Shown here: positions 8,388 to 17,223 of the stretch, piece by piece | How positions within the stretch are numbered: position 1 is the stretch's first letter | Layout of the letters: each line of letters starts with the position of its first letter | Origin: Nitrospirillum amazonense | GTDB taxonomy: Bacteria > Pseudomonadota > Alphaproteobacteria > Azospirillales > Azospirillaceae | Length of the DNA: 64,000 nt | Assembly: GCF_007828035.1 (NCBI RefSeq) | Contig: NZ_VITV01000001.1 | Location: 496,001-560,000 of the forward strand | Direction: 5' to 3' | Made by a program: the position numbers and the translations under genes | The notes under the pieces: generated by a model | What the model was told of the DNA's origin: nothing | The model's database searches: none | Seen by the model: the letters and a program-made list of their open reading frames with translations, nothing else

Positions 8388-10691
8388 TCAGAAGCTGGCG
8401 TGGGCCCGCACACCCCAGGTCTGGGGCGGCTGGTACACGGCCGTCCACACCGGGGTCGCCGGGCCGCCGAAGGCACCGGCATTGGACTTGATGTTGGCGT
8501 TTTCCACGTTCTGGACGAAGCCTTCCAAGGACCACTTGCCGCTGGGCGCGTCGTAACGGACGGCCAGGTCGGTGCGGGTATAGGCTTTCTGCTCGTCGTA
8601 CGTGCCAGCGTTGAAGAAGGACAGGTAGCTGCGGGTCTCGAAATGGGTGGAGACGCGGGGGGTCAGCGTGCCGCCGTTGGGCAGGTCGAACACGTGCTCG
8701 TACCCGACGGTGCCCGACAGGGCCGGGGCGTGGGGCAGCTCGTTGCCCTTCAGCTCGACCAGGTGGGACACATCGCCGCCGCTGTACAGGCGGGCGTCGA
8801 TGCTCTGCAGCTCTTCCATCTCGGTGTGCTGGGCGGACAGCGACAGGTTGATCGTGTCACGCGGCGTGACCTTGGCGGCCAGTTCAGCTTCCAGGCCGTA
8901 GGCCTTGGCGCCCTGGGCGTTCTGGGTCACGATCTGCGAGCCGATGACATGGCCGGCGGCGTCACGGGTGGTGACCGCCTGGTTCACCTGATAACCCGTG
9001 AAGTCTTCATAATAGGCCGCCACGTTGAAGGTGGCGCGGCCGCCGAACAGCGTCGTCTTGGCGCCGACTTCATAGTTGGTCAGCGTCTCGGGGCCGGCCA
9101 GCTTGCCGCCGTCCTCGATGTTGCCCGACTTGAAGCCCGTGCCGACGCTGGCATAGGTCATCAGCACGTCCTTGATGATGTCGGCATCGGCGCGGACCAG
9201 CCACGTGGCCTTGCTCCACTGGCCATAGACGTCGTTGGGCGACGCCGTGTAGCCGGGGATGGAGTAGGGATCGCGGCCGAAGATGCCCTGGGTGCAGCCG
9301 TTGCAGGTGACGTTGCGGCCACCGATGTCTTCCTTGTCGTCGCGGGTGTAGCGCACACCACCCGTCAGGCGGATGTCGTCGGTGACATGCCAGGTCGCTT
9401 GGCCGAAGCCGGCGGCCGACTCGATCTCACGATCAGACTGGATGAAGCTGCCGGCCCAGCTGAAGGTGCCCAGGCGATAGCCGTTGGCCTGGTCGATATC
9501 GAAGCGGATCTTGTTGGTTTCGTGCGAGTAGTACGCGCCCAGGATCCAGTCGATGGTGTGCACGCCCGACGACTTCAGCTGCAGTTCGTGGCTGAAGAAG
9601 TCGTAGCTGGACCAGACGGTGCTGTTCTGCTCGAACGCGCCGGACGGCGTGGTGGCGCTGGTCGGCGGCAGCACGCCGCTGTCGGCGTCCACCTGGTTGT
9701 TGCCGCCCAGCCAGGACGCGCCGGCGATGTAGGACAGCTGCAGGTAGTCGTTGATGTCGTAGTCCATCTTGCTGTGGACGGACTTCGCGGTGCGGTCCTG
9801 GAACGGCGCGGTGTCGGCCTGCACCGACCACAGGTTCGTGCCCGGACGCGGGGTCTGCATCAGCGGCTCGACCGGGGTGCCGGTGTCTTCATACCATTCG
9901 AAGTTCAGGTCCCAGCTGAAGCTGTCCGTCGGGCGCCAGGCGCCGCTGACGCGGAACGACTTCTGGTCGCCGGCGTAGTACTTCGGGCCGCTGGTCACGT
10001 AGGCGGCCGGGTTCACGCCCGGCACGTTGGGGGCCGGCTGGTAGTCGACATAGCCATCGTGCTTGTCCGTCACGAAAGCGACGCGGAAGGCCAGCTTGTC
10101 GGAGACGGGCATGTTGAACATGCCGCGGGTGCCGAAGCGACCGTAGGAGCCGGCCACGACCTCGGCGTTGCCGTATTCCTTGTCGAAGGTCGGCTTGGCG
10201 GAGATCAGGCTGACGGCGCCGACGGTGGCGTTGCGGCCGAACAGGGTGCCCTGCGGACCGCGCAGCACTTCCACGCGTTCCATGTCGTACATCAGCACCG
10301 AGGCGCCCTGGGCGCGCGGCGAGTAGATGCCGTCGACGTACATGGCGACCTCGGGGTCGGCCACTTCGGTGTAGGCGCTGTCGTTGCCGATGCCGCGCAG
10401 GGTCAGGGTGATGGCGTTCTGGTCGCCCTGCTGACCGAACTGCAGGCTGGGCACGAACTTGGACAGATCGGTGATGTCTTTGACCTGCTGCTTGTCCAGG
10501 CTTTCCTGGCTGAACGCCGAGACGGCGATCGGGGTTTCCTGCAGCTTGGTTTCACGCTTGGTCGCGGTAACGACGATTTCGGCAATGGTGTCGGAGGGAC
10601 CGGCCGGGGCCGTCGCGGTCTGCGCGTACGCGCCACCGGACAGGGCAATCACAGCCGCTGCTTGCAGATAGAGTCCGAGTCTCGCCTTCAT
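8388..10691 (-). CDS. TonB-dependent outer-membrane receptor (sugar-locus type)
   Basis: 767 residues. A signal peptide ends at GGAYA-Q (about residue 23). The TonB box/plug start is DTIAEIVVTATKRETKLQ. The plug domain includes LRGIGNDSAYTEVADPEVAMYVDGIY and the marker VEVLRGPQGTLFGRNATVGAV. The rest is a beta-barrel that ends in the terminal Phe expected for BamA recognition (HASF). The start ATG at 10691 has a GGGAGGAAG site. It imports a substrate across the outer membrane using TonB-ExbBD energy. Divergence from a flavin halogenase and nearness to LacI and sugar permeases point to a glycoside or glycosylated aromatic. The exact ligand is unknown. Confidence 0.95.
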   Translation of the reverse strand: MKARLGLYLQAAAVIALSGGAYAQTATAPAGPSDTIAEIVVTATKRETKLQETPIAVSAFSQESLDKQQVKDITDLSKFVPSLQFGQQGDQNAITLTLRGIGNDSAYTEVADPEVAMYVDGIYSPRAQGASVLMYDMERVEVLRGPQGTLFGRNATVGAVSLISAKPTFDKEYGNAEVVAGSYGRFGTRGMFNMPVSDKLAFRVAFVTDKHDGYVDYQPAPNVPGVNPAAYVTSGPKYYAGDQKSFRVSGAWRPTDSFSWDLNFEWYEDTGTPVEPLMQTPRPGTNLWSVQADTAPFQDRTAKSVHSKMDYDINDYLQLSYIAGASWLGGNNQVDADSGVLPPTSATTPSGAFEQNSTVWSSYDFFSHELQLKSSGVHTIDWILGAYYSHETNKIRFDIDQANGYRLGTFSWAGSFIQSDREIESAAGFGQATWHVTDDIRLTGGVRYTRDDKEDIGGRNVTCNGCTQGIFGRDPYSIPGYTASPNDVYGQWSKATWLVRADADIIKDVLMTYASVGTGFKSGNIEDGGKLAGPETLTNYEVGAKTTLFGGRATFNVAAYYEDFTGYQVNQAVTTRDAAGHVIGSQIVTQNAQGAKAYGLEAELAAKVTPRDTINLSLSAQHTEMEELQSIDARLYSGGDVSHLVELKGNELPHAPALSGTVGYEHVFDLPNGGTLTPRVSTHFETRSYLSFFNAGTYDEQKAYTRTDLAVRYDAPSGKWSLEGFVQNVENANIKSNAGAFGGPATPVWTAVYQPPQTWGVRAHASF

Positions 10692-11046
10692 CTCGCTTCC
10701 TCCCTTTTATTCTAGCCTGGTTGCTCTAGGCGGATATTCGACGGTCACCGCCCACATCCAATGGATGCGGCGCCGTTGTGGGTCGCATGTTTAGCGGGGC
10801 TGACAATGCTGTCAACAAAATTATGACAACGTTGTCGCACAGCGCTGTCATATGGCGGCAACCGTGGTATTCTGGCCTCATGCGCGGGACAAAGCCTGCG
10901 GCAGCGCAACGAACTGGCCGGCAACCCCTGGGTGACGGGGCGGCGGGCGCCGCCACGAAAAGCGACGATCCCGCCGTAACGGTTTGAGAAACATAAGAAC
11001 TGCCGCCGTTCCGCCAAGGGGACAGGCGGCCATGAGGGAGGAAATG
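10692..11046. promoter_or_regulatory. 355-bp divergent regulatory region of TonB receptor and halogenase
   Basis: No gene fits here. The region is less GC-rich in its centre (about 10790-10870) and holds the three palindromes listed separately. Both flanking genes start outward, so it must contain both promoters. The receptor start is about 110 bases from the palindrome cluster; the halogenase start is about 200 bases away. No clear sigma-70 hexamer pair could be assigned. Confidence 0.6.
10801..10850. promoter_or_regulatory. Three tandem LacI-type operator palindromes
   Basis: Three copies of a TGACA-N4-TGTCA-like palindrome are seen. TGACAATGCTGTCA lies at 10801-10814. GACAACGTTGTC, a perfect 12-bp palindrome within TGACAACGTTGTCG, lies at 10824-10837. 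GCACAGCGCTGTCA, with a perfect 10-bp core ACAGCGCTGT, lies at 10837-10850. A CG-centred even palindrome is what LacI-family dimers bind, and two lacI genes flank the region. They lie between the divergent receptor and halogenase genes. Which LacI protein binds is not determinable here. Confidence 0.72.
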
Positions 11047-12699
11047 ATGACCGCAGCGGATGGCGCCCGGCGCCGTATCCTGATCGTGGGCGGGGGCACC
11101 GCCGGCTGGCTGACCGCCGCCTACCTGGCCAAGACCTTGGGCGCCAACCTGTCCGGCGGGACAGAAATCACCCTCATCGAATCGAGCGACATCGGCATCA
11201 TCGGCGTGGGCGAGGGCACCTTCCCCACCATCCGTTCCACCCTGGCCGCCATCGGCATCGACGAGGCGCGCTTCCTGCGGGAAAGCAGCGCCACGTTCAA
11301 GCAGGGCGTCCATTTCGTGGACTGGGCGGAAACACCGGCGCCGGACGCATCGCCGACCCAGGCCCTGGGAGCCGTGCCCGGGCACACCCACTATTTCCAC
11401 CCCTTCAACTTCCCTCACCAGGGTAACGGGCCGGAACTGTTGCCCTACTGGCTGCTGGGCGAGGCGGGGGACCTGCCCTTCGCCGAGGCCGTAACCCTGC
11501 AGAAGGCGGTGGCGGACGCCGCGCGCGGGCCCAAGCGGCCCATCGACCCGCCCTATGCAGCGCCCCTGAACTACGCCTATCACTTCGACGCCAACCGCCT
11601 GGCCGTGCTGCTGCGCACCGTGGCCATCGAACTGGGCGTGCGCCACCGGGTGGGCACCGTCACCGACGTGGTGCTGGACGGCAGTGGTGCGGTGGCGCGG
11701 GTGGACACGCGCGAGCACGGCAGCCTGAGCGCCGACCTCTACATCGACTGCAGCGGCTTTAGGGCGGAGATCATTGGCCGGGCGCTGAAGGTGCCCTTCA
11801 AGTCCTATCAGGACGTACTGTTCAACGACCGGGCGGTGGCGCTGCAGGTGCCCTACGACCGGCCCGACGCGCCCATCCCCTCCTACACCGTGGCCACGGC
11901 TCATGAAGCGGGGTGGACCTGGGACATCGGCCTGAACGACCGCCGGGGCACCGGCTATGTCTATTCCAGCCGTCACACCGACGACACCCGGGCGGAGGAA
12001 GTGTTGCGCCGCTACCTGGGCCTGGTGGCCGAAGGGCGCGACGTCCGCCTGCTGAAGTTCGACTCGGGCTGCCGTGCTGCCCAATGGGTGGGCAACTGCG
12101 TGGCCGTGGGCCTGTCCGGCGGCTTTTTCGAGCCCTTGGAATCGACCGGCATCATGCTGATTGAGGTGGCGGCCCACATGATCGCCCAGTACTTCCCCTG
12201 GGGGGAAACAGGCCTGGACAGCGCCCAGACGGCCGCGTCCATGGCCGCGACGGCCCGCACCTACAACGCGCTGATGGGCAAGCGGTATGAGCGCATCGTC
12301 GATTTCCTGAAGCTGCACTACTGCATCACCCGCCGTACCGACAGCGCCTATTGGCGGGACAACGCCGACCCGGCCACCATACCGGAGAGCCTGCGCGACC
12401 GCCTGGCCGCATGGGCGCATCGGCCGCCCGGGCGCTTCGATTTCGTGGCCGACCACGAGACCTTCCTGCCGGCCAGCTACCAATACGTCCTGTACGGCAT
12501 GGGCTTCAAAACCGACCTGGAGCCGGCGCACGCCCTGCACCGCCGCATGGATGAGGCGCGGCACGAGTTCCGGGGCCTGCGCACCGTGACCCCGCAGGCG
12601 GTGTCCAGCCTGCCCACCCATCGCGACTTGGTGGAGGAGGTCTACCGCAACGGTTTCCGCCCGCCCCAGGCGGCACCGGCCGTGGGCGGACGCCGCTAG
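11047..12699 (+). CDS. Flavin-dependent halogenase, tryptophan halogenase family
   Basis: 550 residues from ATG 11047, with GGGAGG five bases upstream; an ATG at 11044 is too close to it. The FAD-binding GGGTAGW motif is at residues 15-21, and GVGEGTFPTI follows at 53-62. Lys85 (ATFKQG) sits where the catalytic lysine that forms the HOX-derived adduct is found in PrnA/RebH. EPLESTG contains Glu365, equivalent to PrnA Glu346. The usual WxWxIP motif reads W290-T-W-D-I-G295, with Gly for Pro. The family halogenates indoles using FADH2 from a separate reductase, none of which is nearby. Divergence from the sugar-type TonB receptor matches TonB-receptor-linked halogenases of xanthomonads and sphingomonads, whose natural substrates are poorly known. 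Confidence 0.9.
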   Translation: MTAADGARRRILIVGGGTAGWLTAAYLAKTLGANLSGGTEITLIESSDIGIIGVGEGTFPTIRSTLAAIGIDEARFLRESSATFKQGVHFVDWAETPAPDASPTQALGAVPGHTHYFHPFNFPHQGNGPELLPYWLLGEAGDLPFAEAVTLQKAVADAARGPKRPIDPPYAAPLNYAYHFDANRLAVLLRTVAIELGVRHRVGTVTDVVLDGSGAVARVDTREHGSLSADLYIDCSGFRAEIIGRALKVPFKSYQDVLFNDRAVALQVPYDRPDAPIPSYTVATAHEAGWTWDIGLNDRRGTGYVYSSRHTDDTRAEEVLRRYLGLVAEGRDVRLLKFDSGCRAAQWVGNCVAVGLSGGFFEPLESTGIMLIEVAAHMIAQYFPWGETGLDSAQTAASMAATARTYNALMGKRYERIVDFLKLHYCITRRTDSAYWRDNADPATIPESLRDRLAAWAHRPPGRFDFVADHETFLPASYQYVLYGMGFKTDLEPAHALHRRMDEARHEFRGLRTVTPQAVSSLPTHRDLVEEVYRNGFRPPQAAPAVGGRR

Positions 12700-12718
12700 G
12701 CGTCCTTGCCGCGGGGAA

Positions 12719-13768
12719 TCAGGCCTTGCCCGGCGGGCGGGCCGTGGATTGGCGCAGCAGGATGGTGTGGGCCAGCACCTGGTGCGGCACGGGCTTGGGC
12801 CAGTCCACCTTGCCACGCTGGGACAGCAGGCCGATCAGGATGTCGGCCGCTGTTTCCGCCATTTCCCGCACCGGCTGGCGCACCGTGGTCAGCGGCGGCC
12901 ACATCATCTCGGCCAGCGGCGTGTCGTCGAAGCCCACCACCGACAGGTTGGCCGGCAGGCTGAAGCCGCGGTTATGCGCCTCCGCCACCACGGCGGCGGC
13001 CATTTCGTCGTTGCTGGCGAAGATGGCGGTGGGACGGTGGGGCTGGTCCAGAAGGCGGCGGGCGCAGGCCACGGCGGAGGCATAAGTGAACTCCCCCTGC
13101 TCCACCAGCACCGGGTCCACCGTCACGCCGGCGTCGGTCAGCGCCTCGCAATAGCCGGTGTAGCGCAGAATGGTGGCGGTGTGGTTGGCCTTGCCCTTAA
13201 TGAAGCCAATGCGCCGGTGGCCCAGGGCGAGCAGATGCTGGGTCAGGGTATAGGCCGCCTGCCGCTCATCGATGCGGACGGAGGGAGAGGTTTCCGATTC
13301 CTGCTGCGGCGTGACGCGGACATAGGGGACGCCCGCCTCCTCCAAAATCCGCAGCACGATGGGGTTGTCGGTCACGGGGGCCGTCAGCACCACGCCGTCC
13401 AGGCGCATCTGGTTGACGATGGCGCTGGCCCGCTGTTCCACGTTGGGGCTGCGATAATCGATTTCCTCGATCATCAGGTGGTAGCCGTGGGCCCGGCAGC
13501 GGTTCAGCAGGCCCACCTGGATTTCCAGGGTATAGGGGCCGCCGGCATCGCCGTAGAGGTGGCCGATGAGGTTGGAGCGTTCGCTGGCCAGGCTGCGGGC
13601 CATCATGTTGGGCTGGTAGCCCAACTCGGCCACAGCCTTCTCGATGCGCTCCTGCATGTCGGGGCTGACATAGCGTTCCTTGTTGATGACCCGCGACACC
13701 GTCTTGATGGACGCCCCCGCCAGGCGCGCCACATCGATGATCGTCGGCTTGCGGTCAGGCCCCGCCAT
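12719..13768 (-). CDS. LacI family transcriptional regulator (second of two)
   Basis: 349 residues from ATG 13768, with GGGAG eight bases upstream. It has the helix-turn-helix TIIDVARLAGASIKTVSRVINKE and hinge YQPNMMARSLASERS, then the sugar-binding-type effector domain with IFASNDEMAAAVVAEA and VVGFDDTPLAEMMWPPLTTVRQP. It is a close relative of the LacI at 7096-8190. It converges on the halogenase gene (20 bases apart) and is divergent from a GPH-type sugar permease at 14049. It probably regulates that permease and/or the receptor-halogenase promoters. Confidence 0.93.
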   Translation of the reverse strand: MAGPDRKPTIIDVARLAGASIKTVSRVINKERYVSPDMQERIEKAVAELGYQPNMMARSLASERSNLIGHLYGDAGGPYTLEIQVGLLNRCRAHGYHLMIEEIDYRSPNVEQRASAIVNQMRLDGVVLTAPVTDNPIVLRILEEAGVPYVRVTPQQESETSPSVRIDERQAAYTLTQHLLALGHRRIGFIKGKANHTATILRYTGYCEALTDAGVTVDPVLVEQGEFTYASAVACARRLLDQPHRPTAIFASNDEMAAAVVAEAHNRGFSLPANLSVVGFDDTPLAEMMWPPLTTVRQPVREMAETAADILIGLLSQRGKVDWPKPVPHQVLAHTILLRQSTARPPGKA

Positions 13769-14048
13769 ATGTCCACTCCCATCCTTATATCGGCGCCGCT
13801 TCCCCATTCGTGGGACCGGCGCGGGCCCACAATCGCCCAAAGCGCCGGGCTGCGGCAATCCTGCATCGATGGCGCAAAAAAGCGCGCCCGTCCATCATTT
13901 GACCGCCACCGTCCGAAAGGCATGCTGGCGTGACCGCCACCGGATGTTGTTTCCTGGGGTTGGCCTGGGTCGGAAGGGGGAGGACGGCACCGCTGTCATT
14001 TCCGCCGCCGCCACCCCGGCCCCAAGAGAAGAATTCCCCGGGGGGAAG
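13769..14048. promoter_or_regulatory. Divergent promoter region of lacI and GPH permease
   Basis: 280 bases without a gene. One half-site CGCTGTCA at 13991-13998, 51 bases before the permease start, matches the right arm of the palindromes at 10801-10850, but the other arm is poor. I see no other clear site. Confidence 0.35.
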
Positions 14049-15563
14049 ATGGCATACGGACAGGCGCCCGTCGCCTTGAAGACCAAGCTGGGCTACGCCA
14101 TCGGTGACTTGGGCCTGAACCTGCACTGGCAGGCGATGACCCTGTTCCTGGCCTATTTCCAGACGGATGTGCAGGGCGTGCCCCCGGTGTGGGTGGGCGT
14201 GGGTTTTCTGGTGGCCGCCATCGCCGACGGCCTGGCCAATCCCCTGATGGGCGTGTGGGCCGACCGCACCAGCACGCGATTGGGCCGGTACCGACCCTTC
14301 ATCCTGTGGGGCGGCGTGCCGCTGGGCGCCGTCATGGCGGCCTGCTTCACCGCGCCCGGCTTCGGCCAGGGCGGCCTGATCGCCTACGCCATCCTGAGCC
14401 ACATGGCCTGGCGCGGCGTCTACACCATTGTCTCCATCCCCTACGCCTCGCTGTCCGCCCGCATCACCCAGGACGCGGAGGAACGGTCCAGCCTGACCGG
14501 CTATCGCATGACCTGCGCCTTCATCGGCGGCATCACCGTGTCCTTCCTGCTGCCGGCCCTGGCCGCCCGCATCGACCACATGGCAAGCGGCGGGCACGGC
14601 GGGACGGCGGGGGCCGGCCTGGGCTACAGCATCAGCGGCCTGGTGGTGGGCAGCCTGTCCGTCGCCTTGTTCTGGCTGTGCGCCAGCGTGGTCAAGGAAC
14701 AGCCATACCCGGCCCTGACACCGGCTTCGCGCGCCGCGCTTGACAGCGATGTCGTCGGCTTCCTGCGCACGCTGGGCCGCTCCGGCCCGCTGATGCGCCT
14801 GCTGGTGTCCATCGGCCTGATCCAGGTGGCGGGCGCCCTTCAGTTCCGCAACCTGGTCTATTTCTTCAAGTACGACGTGGGCGACATGGACCTGGCCGCC
14901 TATGCCATGCCCGCCTTCTCCGCCGCCAGCGCCGTCAGCGTGCCCTTCTGGGTATGGCTGTCCCGCCGTACCAGCAAGAAGGTGTCGTGGCAGACGGGAA
15001 CGGGCCTGGCGGCGCTGTCCTCCCTGGCCTTCCTGATGGCGCCCAGCGACCGGCCGGCCCTGGCGGTGGCGGCCATCGCCGCCCTGTTCGTGGGCTGCAC
15101 CGTCCACGCCGTGGGCTTCTGGGCGATGCTGCCCGACCTGGTCGATTACAACGAGTGGCGCTTCGGCCGCCGGGACGAGGCCAAGATATTCGGCGTGGCC
15201 TCATTGGCGCAGAAGGTGGCGCTGGGCCTGGCCGGCGCCCTGCTGGGCTGGCTGCTGTCCGCCATCGGCTTCGTGCCCAACGCCACCCAATCGGCTGAAA
15301 CCTTGAGCGGCCTGCGCCTGCTCATGTCCCTGCTGCCCTGCGGCCTGTTCATCGCCACCCTGGCGTTGATGGCGGGGTACCCGCTGGACGGTGCCCTGCA
15401 CCGGCGCATCGTGGAGGAACTGGACGGGCGGCCGGCCGGCGGAACACCGCCCACCGCGCCTTCACCGGCCAACAATCCAGTCGCCGGCAGCCCAGCTCAA
15501 AGTGGGTCAGGCCTTGGGCGGCCGGGGGTCGAACACCAGGCACGTGGTGGTGCCGTGGGCTAG
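14049..15563 (+). CDS. GPH-family sugar:cation symporter (MFS)
   Basis: 504 residues from ATG 14049 with GGGGGGAAG upstream. It is a glycoside-pentoside-hexuronide symporter: KLGYAIGDLGLNLHWQ at the N-terminus, then DGLANPLMGVWADRTSTRLGRYRPFILWG, which is the family hallmark (D..NP..G...DRT.T..GR.RP). Later come SARITQDAEERSSLTGYRM and VDYNEWRFGRRDEAKIFG. Twelve helices are expected. Substrates in the family are oligosaccharides or glycosides, which fits the locus. The last 45 or so residues form a Gly/Pro/Ala-rich tail that overlaps the convergent thioesterase gene by 57 bases and may be a run-on after loss of an earlier stop. Confidence 0.92.
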   Translation: MAYGQAPVALKTKLGYAIGDLGLNLHWQAMTLFLAYFQTDVQGVPPVWVGVGFLVAAIADGLANPLMGVWADRTSTRLGRYRPFILWGGVPLGAVMAACFTAPGFGQGGLIAYAILSHMAWRGVYTIVSIPYASLSARITQDAEERSSLTGYRMTCAFIGGITVSFLLPALAARIDHMASGGHGGTAGAGLGYSISGLVVGSLSVALFWLCASVVKEQPYPALTPASRAALDSDVVGFLRTLGRSGPLMRLLVSIGLIQVAGALQFRNLVYFFKYDVGDMDLAAYAMPAFSAASAVSVPFWVWLSRRTSKKVSWQTGTGLAALSSLAFLMAPSDRPALAVAAIAALFVGCTVHAVGFWAMLPDLVDYNEWRFGRRDEAKIFGVASLAQKVALGLAGALLGWLLSAIGFVPNATQSAETLSGLRLLMSLLPCGLFIATLALMAGYPLDGALHRRIVEELDGRPAGGTPPTAPSPANNPVAGSPAQSGSGLGRPGVEHQARGGAVG

Positions 15564-16010
15564 CAACCGGCCCTGGGCATCGATCAGGCGGCCTTCGGAG
15601 GTGGCCGTGCGGCCGCCGCTGTGGATGACGCGGCCTTCGGCCCGCACCGGGCCCGTCGCCTCCGTCACCGCGCGGATATAGTTGATCTTCAGTTCCAGCG
15701 TGGTGTAGCCGCGCCCGCCGGTCAGCGTGGTCTGCACGGCGCAGGCCATGCAACTGTCCAGCAGGGTGGCGATCCAGCCGCCATGGACCGAACCGATGGG
15801 GTTGTAGTAGGCGTGGACCGGCGTGCCGGTGAAGACGGCGTAGCCGTGTTCGGCATGGCTGAGCGTGAAGCCCAGGGTGTGGGAGATGGGCGGCGGCGGC
15901 AGGTCGCCCGCCATCATGGCGTGCAGGAAATCCAGCCCATCCATGCGGGCCAGCGCCGCCATGCGTTCCGCCTCGCCCACCTGCTTGTCGGCCTTACCCG
16001 CGGCAACCAT
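15507..16010 (-). CDS. PaaI-type hotdog-fold acyl-CoA thioesterase
   Basis: 167 residues. The hotdog-fold signature NPIGSVHGGWIATLLDSCMA contains the HGG turn with the conserved Asp nearby, as in PaaI/YdiI-like thioesterases. The C-terminal half RGYTTLELKINYIRAV...GPVRAEGRVIHSGGRTATSEGRL matches the family strands. The family hydrolyses aryl- or short-chain acyl-CoA esters in the cytoplasm. It stands alone between convergent and divergent neighbours. The specific substrate is unknown. Confidence 0.88.
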   Translation of the reverse strand: MVAAGKADKQVGEAERMAALARMDGLDFLHAMMAGDLPPPPISHTLGFTLSHAEHGYAVFTGTPVHAYYNPIGSVHGGWIATLLDSCMACAVQTTLTGGRGYTTLELKINYIRAVTEATGPVRAEGRVIHSGGRTATSEGRLIDAQGRLLAHGTTTCLVFDPRPPKA

Positions 16011-16194
16011 CGTTGATCCTCTTGAACGTAGCGCGTCACCGCCATCTTGCCCTTGTCACTTTCATTATGCAATCCACATAACCGAAGGGCGCATTGACAT
16101 GGCGCAAGGATGGGGCGCCCCATTCAGGGACAAGGTGCTTGGCAAGGAACCGCAACGGTTCACCCGCGCACATTACTGGGAGGCCTGAGACGCC

Positions 16195-17178
16195 ATGGCC
16201 GGCAAGTCCAAGAAGCACGCGAACCAGAACACGCAACACACGAATGGCGCCGCCCAGAGCGGCGAGGTGGGCGAGCCCACCCCGGAAGAGATGGCGGACA
16301 TCAGCCCGGCCCCGCCGCTGGACGGCGAGATCCTGCGCAACGCCAAGGAACATAAGCGCATCGAGGACCGCTGGAACATCCTGGGCCCGGGCAAGCCGGG
16401 CCGGCCGCCCAAGCACTACAAGTATATCGATGAGATGGCCCGCCTGCAGTTCGAGCTGCTGAAGCTGCAGGAATGGGTGCGCATCCAGGGTCTGAAGGTG
16501 GTGGTGCTGTTCGAGGGTCGCGACGCCGCCGGCAAGGGCGGCGTGATCAAGCGCATCACCGAAAGCCTGAACCCCCGCATCTGCCGCGTGGTGGCCCTGG
16601 GCACGCCCACGGAGCGGGAGAAGGGCCAGTGGTATTTCCAGCGCTATGTCCAGCATCTGCCGGGCCCCGGCGAGATGATCCTGTTCGACCGCAGCTGGTA
16701 CAACCGCGCCGGTGTCGAGAAGGTCATGGGCTTCTGCACCGAGGATGAGTACCAGGAGTTCCTGCGCGCCTGCCCCCTGTTCGAGGAGATGCTGGTGAAG
16801 TCCGGCATCATCCTGATCAAATACTGGTTCTCGGTCAGCGATGAGGAGCAGGAGAAGCGCTTCGTGGAGCGCATGCACAACCCCATGAAGCGCTGGAAGC
16901 TGTCGCCCATGGACCTGGAGTCGCGCGGCCGCTGGGTGGAATATTCCAAAGCCAAGGACGTGATGCTGGCCCACACCGACCATGCCCATGCCCCCTGGTA
17001 CATCGTCGACGCCGACAACAAAAAGAAGGCGCGCCTGAACTGCATCGCGCACCTGCTGCACCAGATCCCCTACAAGGATCTGAGCCCGGTGGAACTGCCC
17101 CTGCCCCCGCGCCAGCCCGACAACGGCTACAAGCGTCCCAAGAAGTCCACGCAGCACTGGGTGGATGAAGGGTATTGA
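16195..17178 (+). CDS. ppk2: Polyphosphate kinase 2 (class I PPK2)
   Basis: 327 residues, single domain. Walker A FEGRDAAGKGG lies at residues 106-116 (Lys114), and the downstream LFDRSWYNRAGVEKVMGF (163-180) holds the second nucleotide/phosphate motif. YQEFLRACPLFEEMLVKSGIILIKYWFSVS and RWKLSPMDLESRGRW are characteristic of the SMc02148-like class I enzymes. These transfer phosphate between polyphosphate and nucleoside diphosphates, mostly making NTPs from NDPs. The first 50 residues are polar and probably disordered. It converges with the class II aldolase gene 45 bases away and seems monocistronic. Confidence 0.95.
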   Translation: MAGKSKKHANQNTQHTNGAAQSGEVGEPTPEEMADISPAPPLDGEILRNAKEHKRIEDRWNILGPGKPGRPPKHYKYIDEMARLQFELLKLQEWVRIQGLKVVVLFEGRDAAGKGGVIKRITESLNPRICRVVALGTPTEREKGQWYFQRYVQHLPGPGEMILFDRSWYNRAGVEKVMGFCTEDEYQEFLRACPLFEEMLVKSGIILIKYWFSVSDEEQEKRFVERMHNPMKRWKLSPMDLESRGRWVEYSKAKDVMLAHTDHAHAPWYIVDADNKKKARLNCIAHLLHQIPYKDLSPVELPLPPRQPDNGYKRPKKSTQHWVDEGY

Positions 17179-17223
17179 TGGGAATGGGCGGGAGGTTGGC
17201 GCCCCTCGCCCACGCCCCATTTG

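Noticed and set aside
13977-13998. Full LacI operator before the GPH permease
   Set aside because: Only one arm (CGCTGTCA) matches; the other arm differs at several positions.
17179-17223. Terminator between ppk2 and the aldolase gene
   Set aside because: Complementary segments exist but the stem is interrupted and no T-tract follows.
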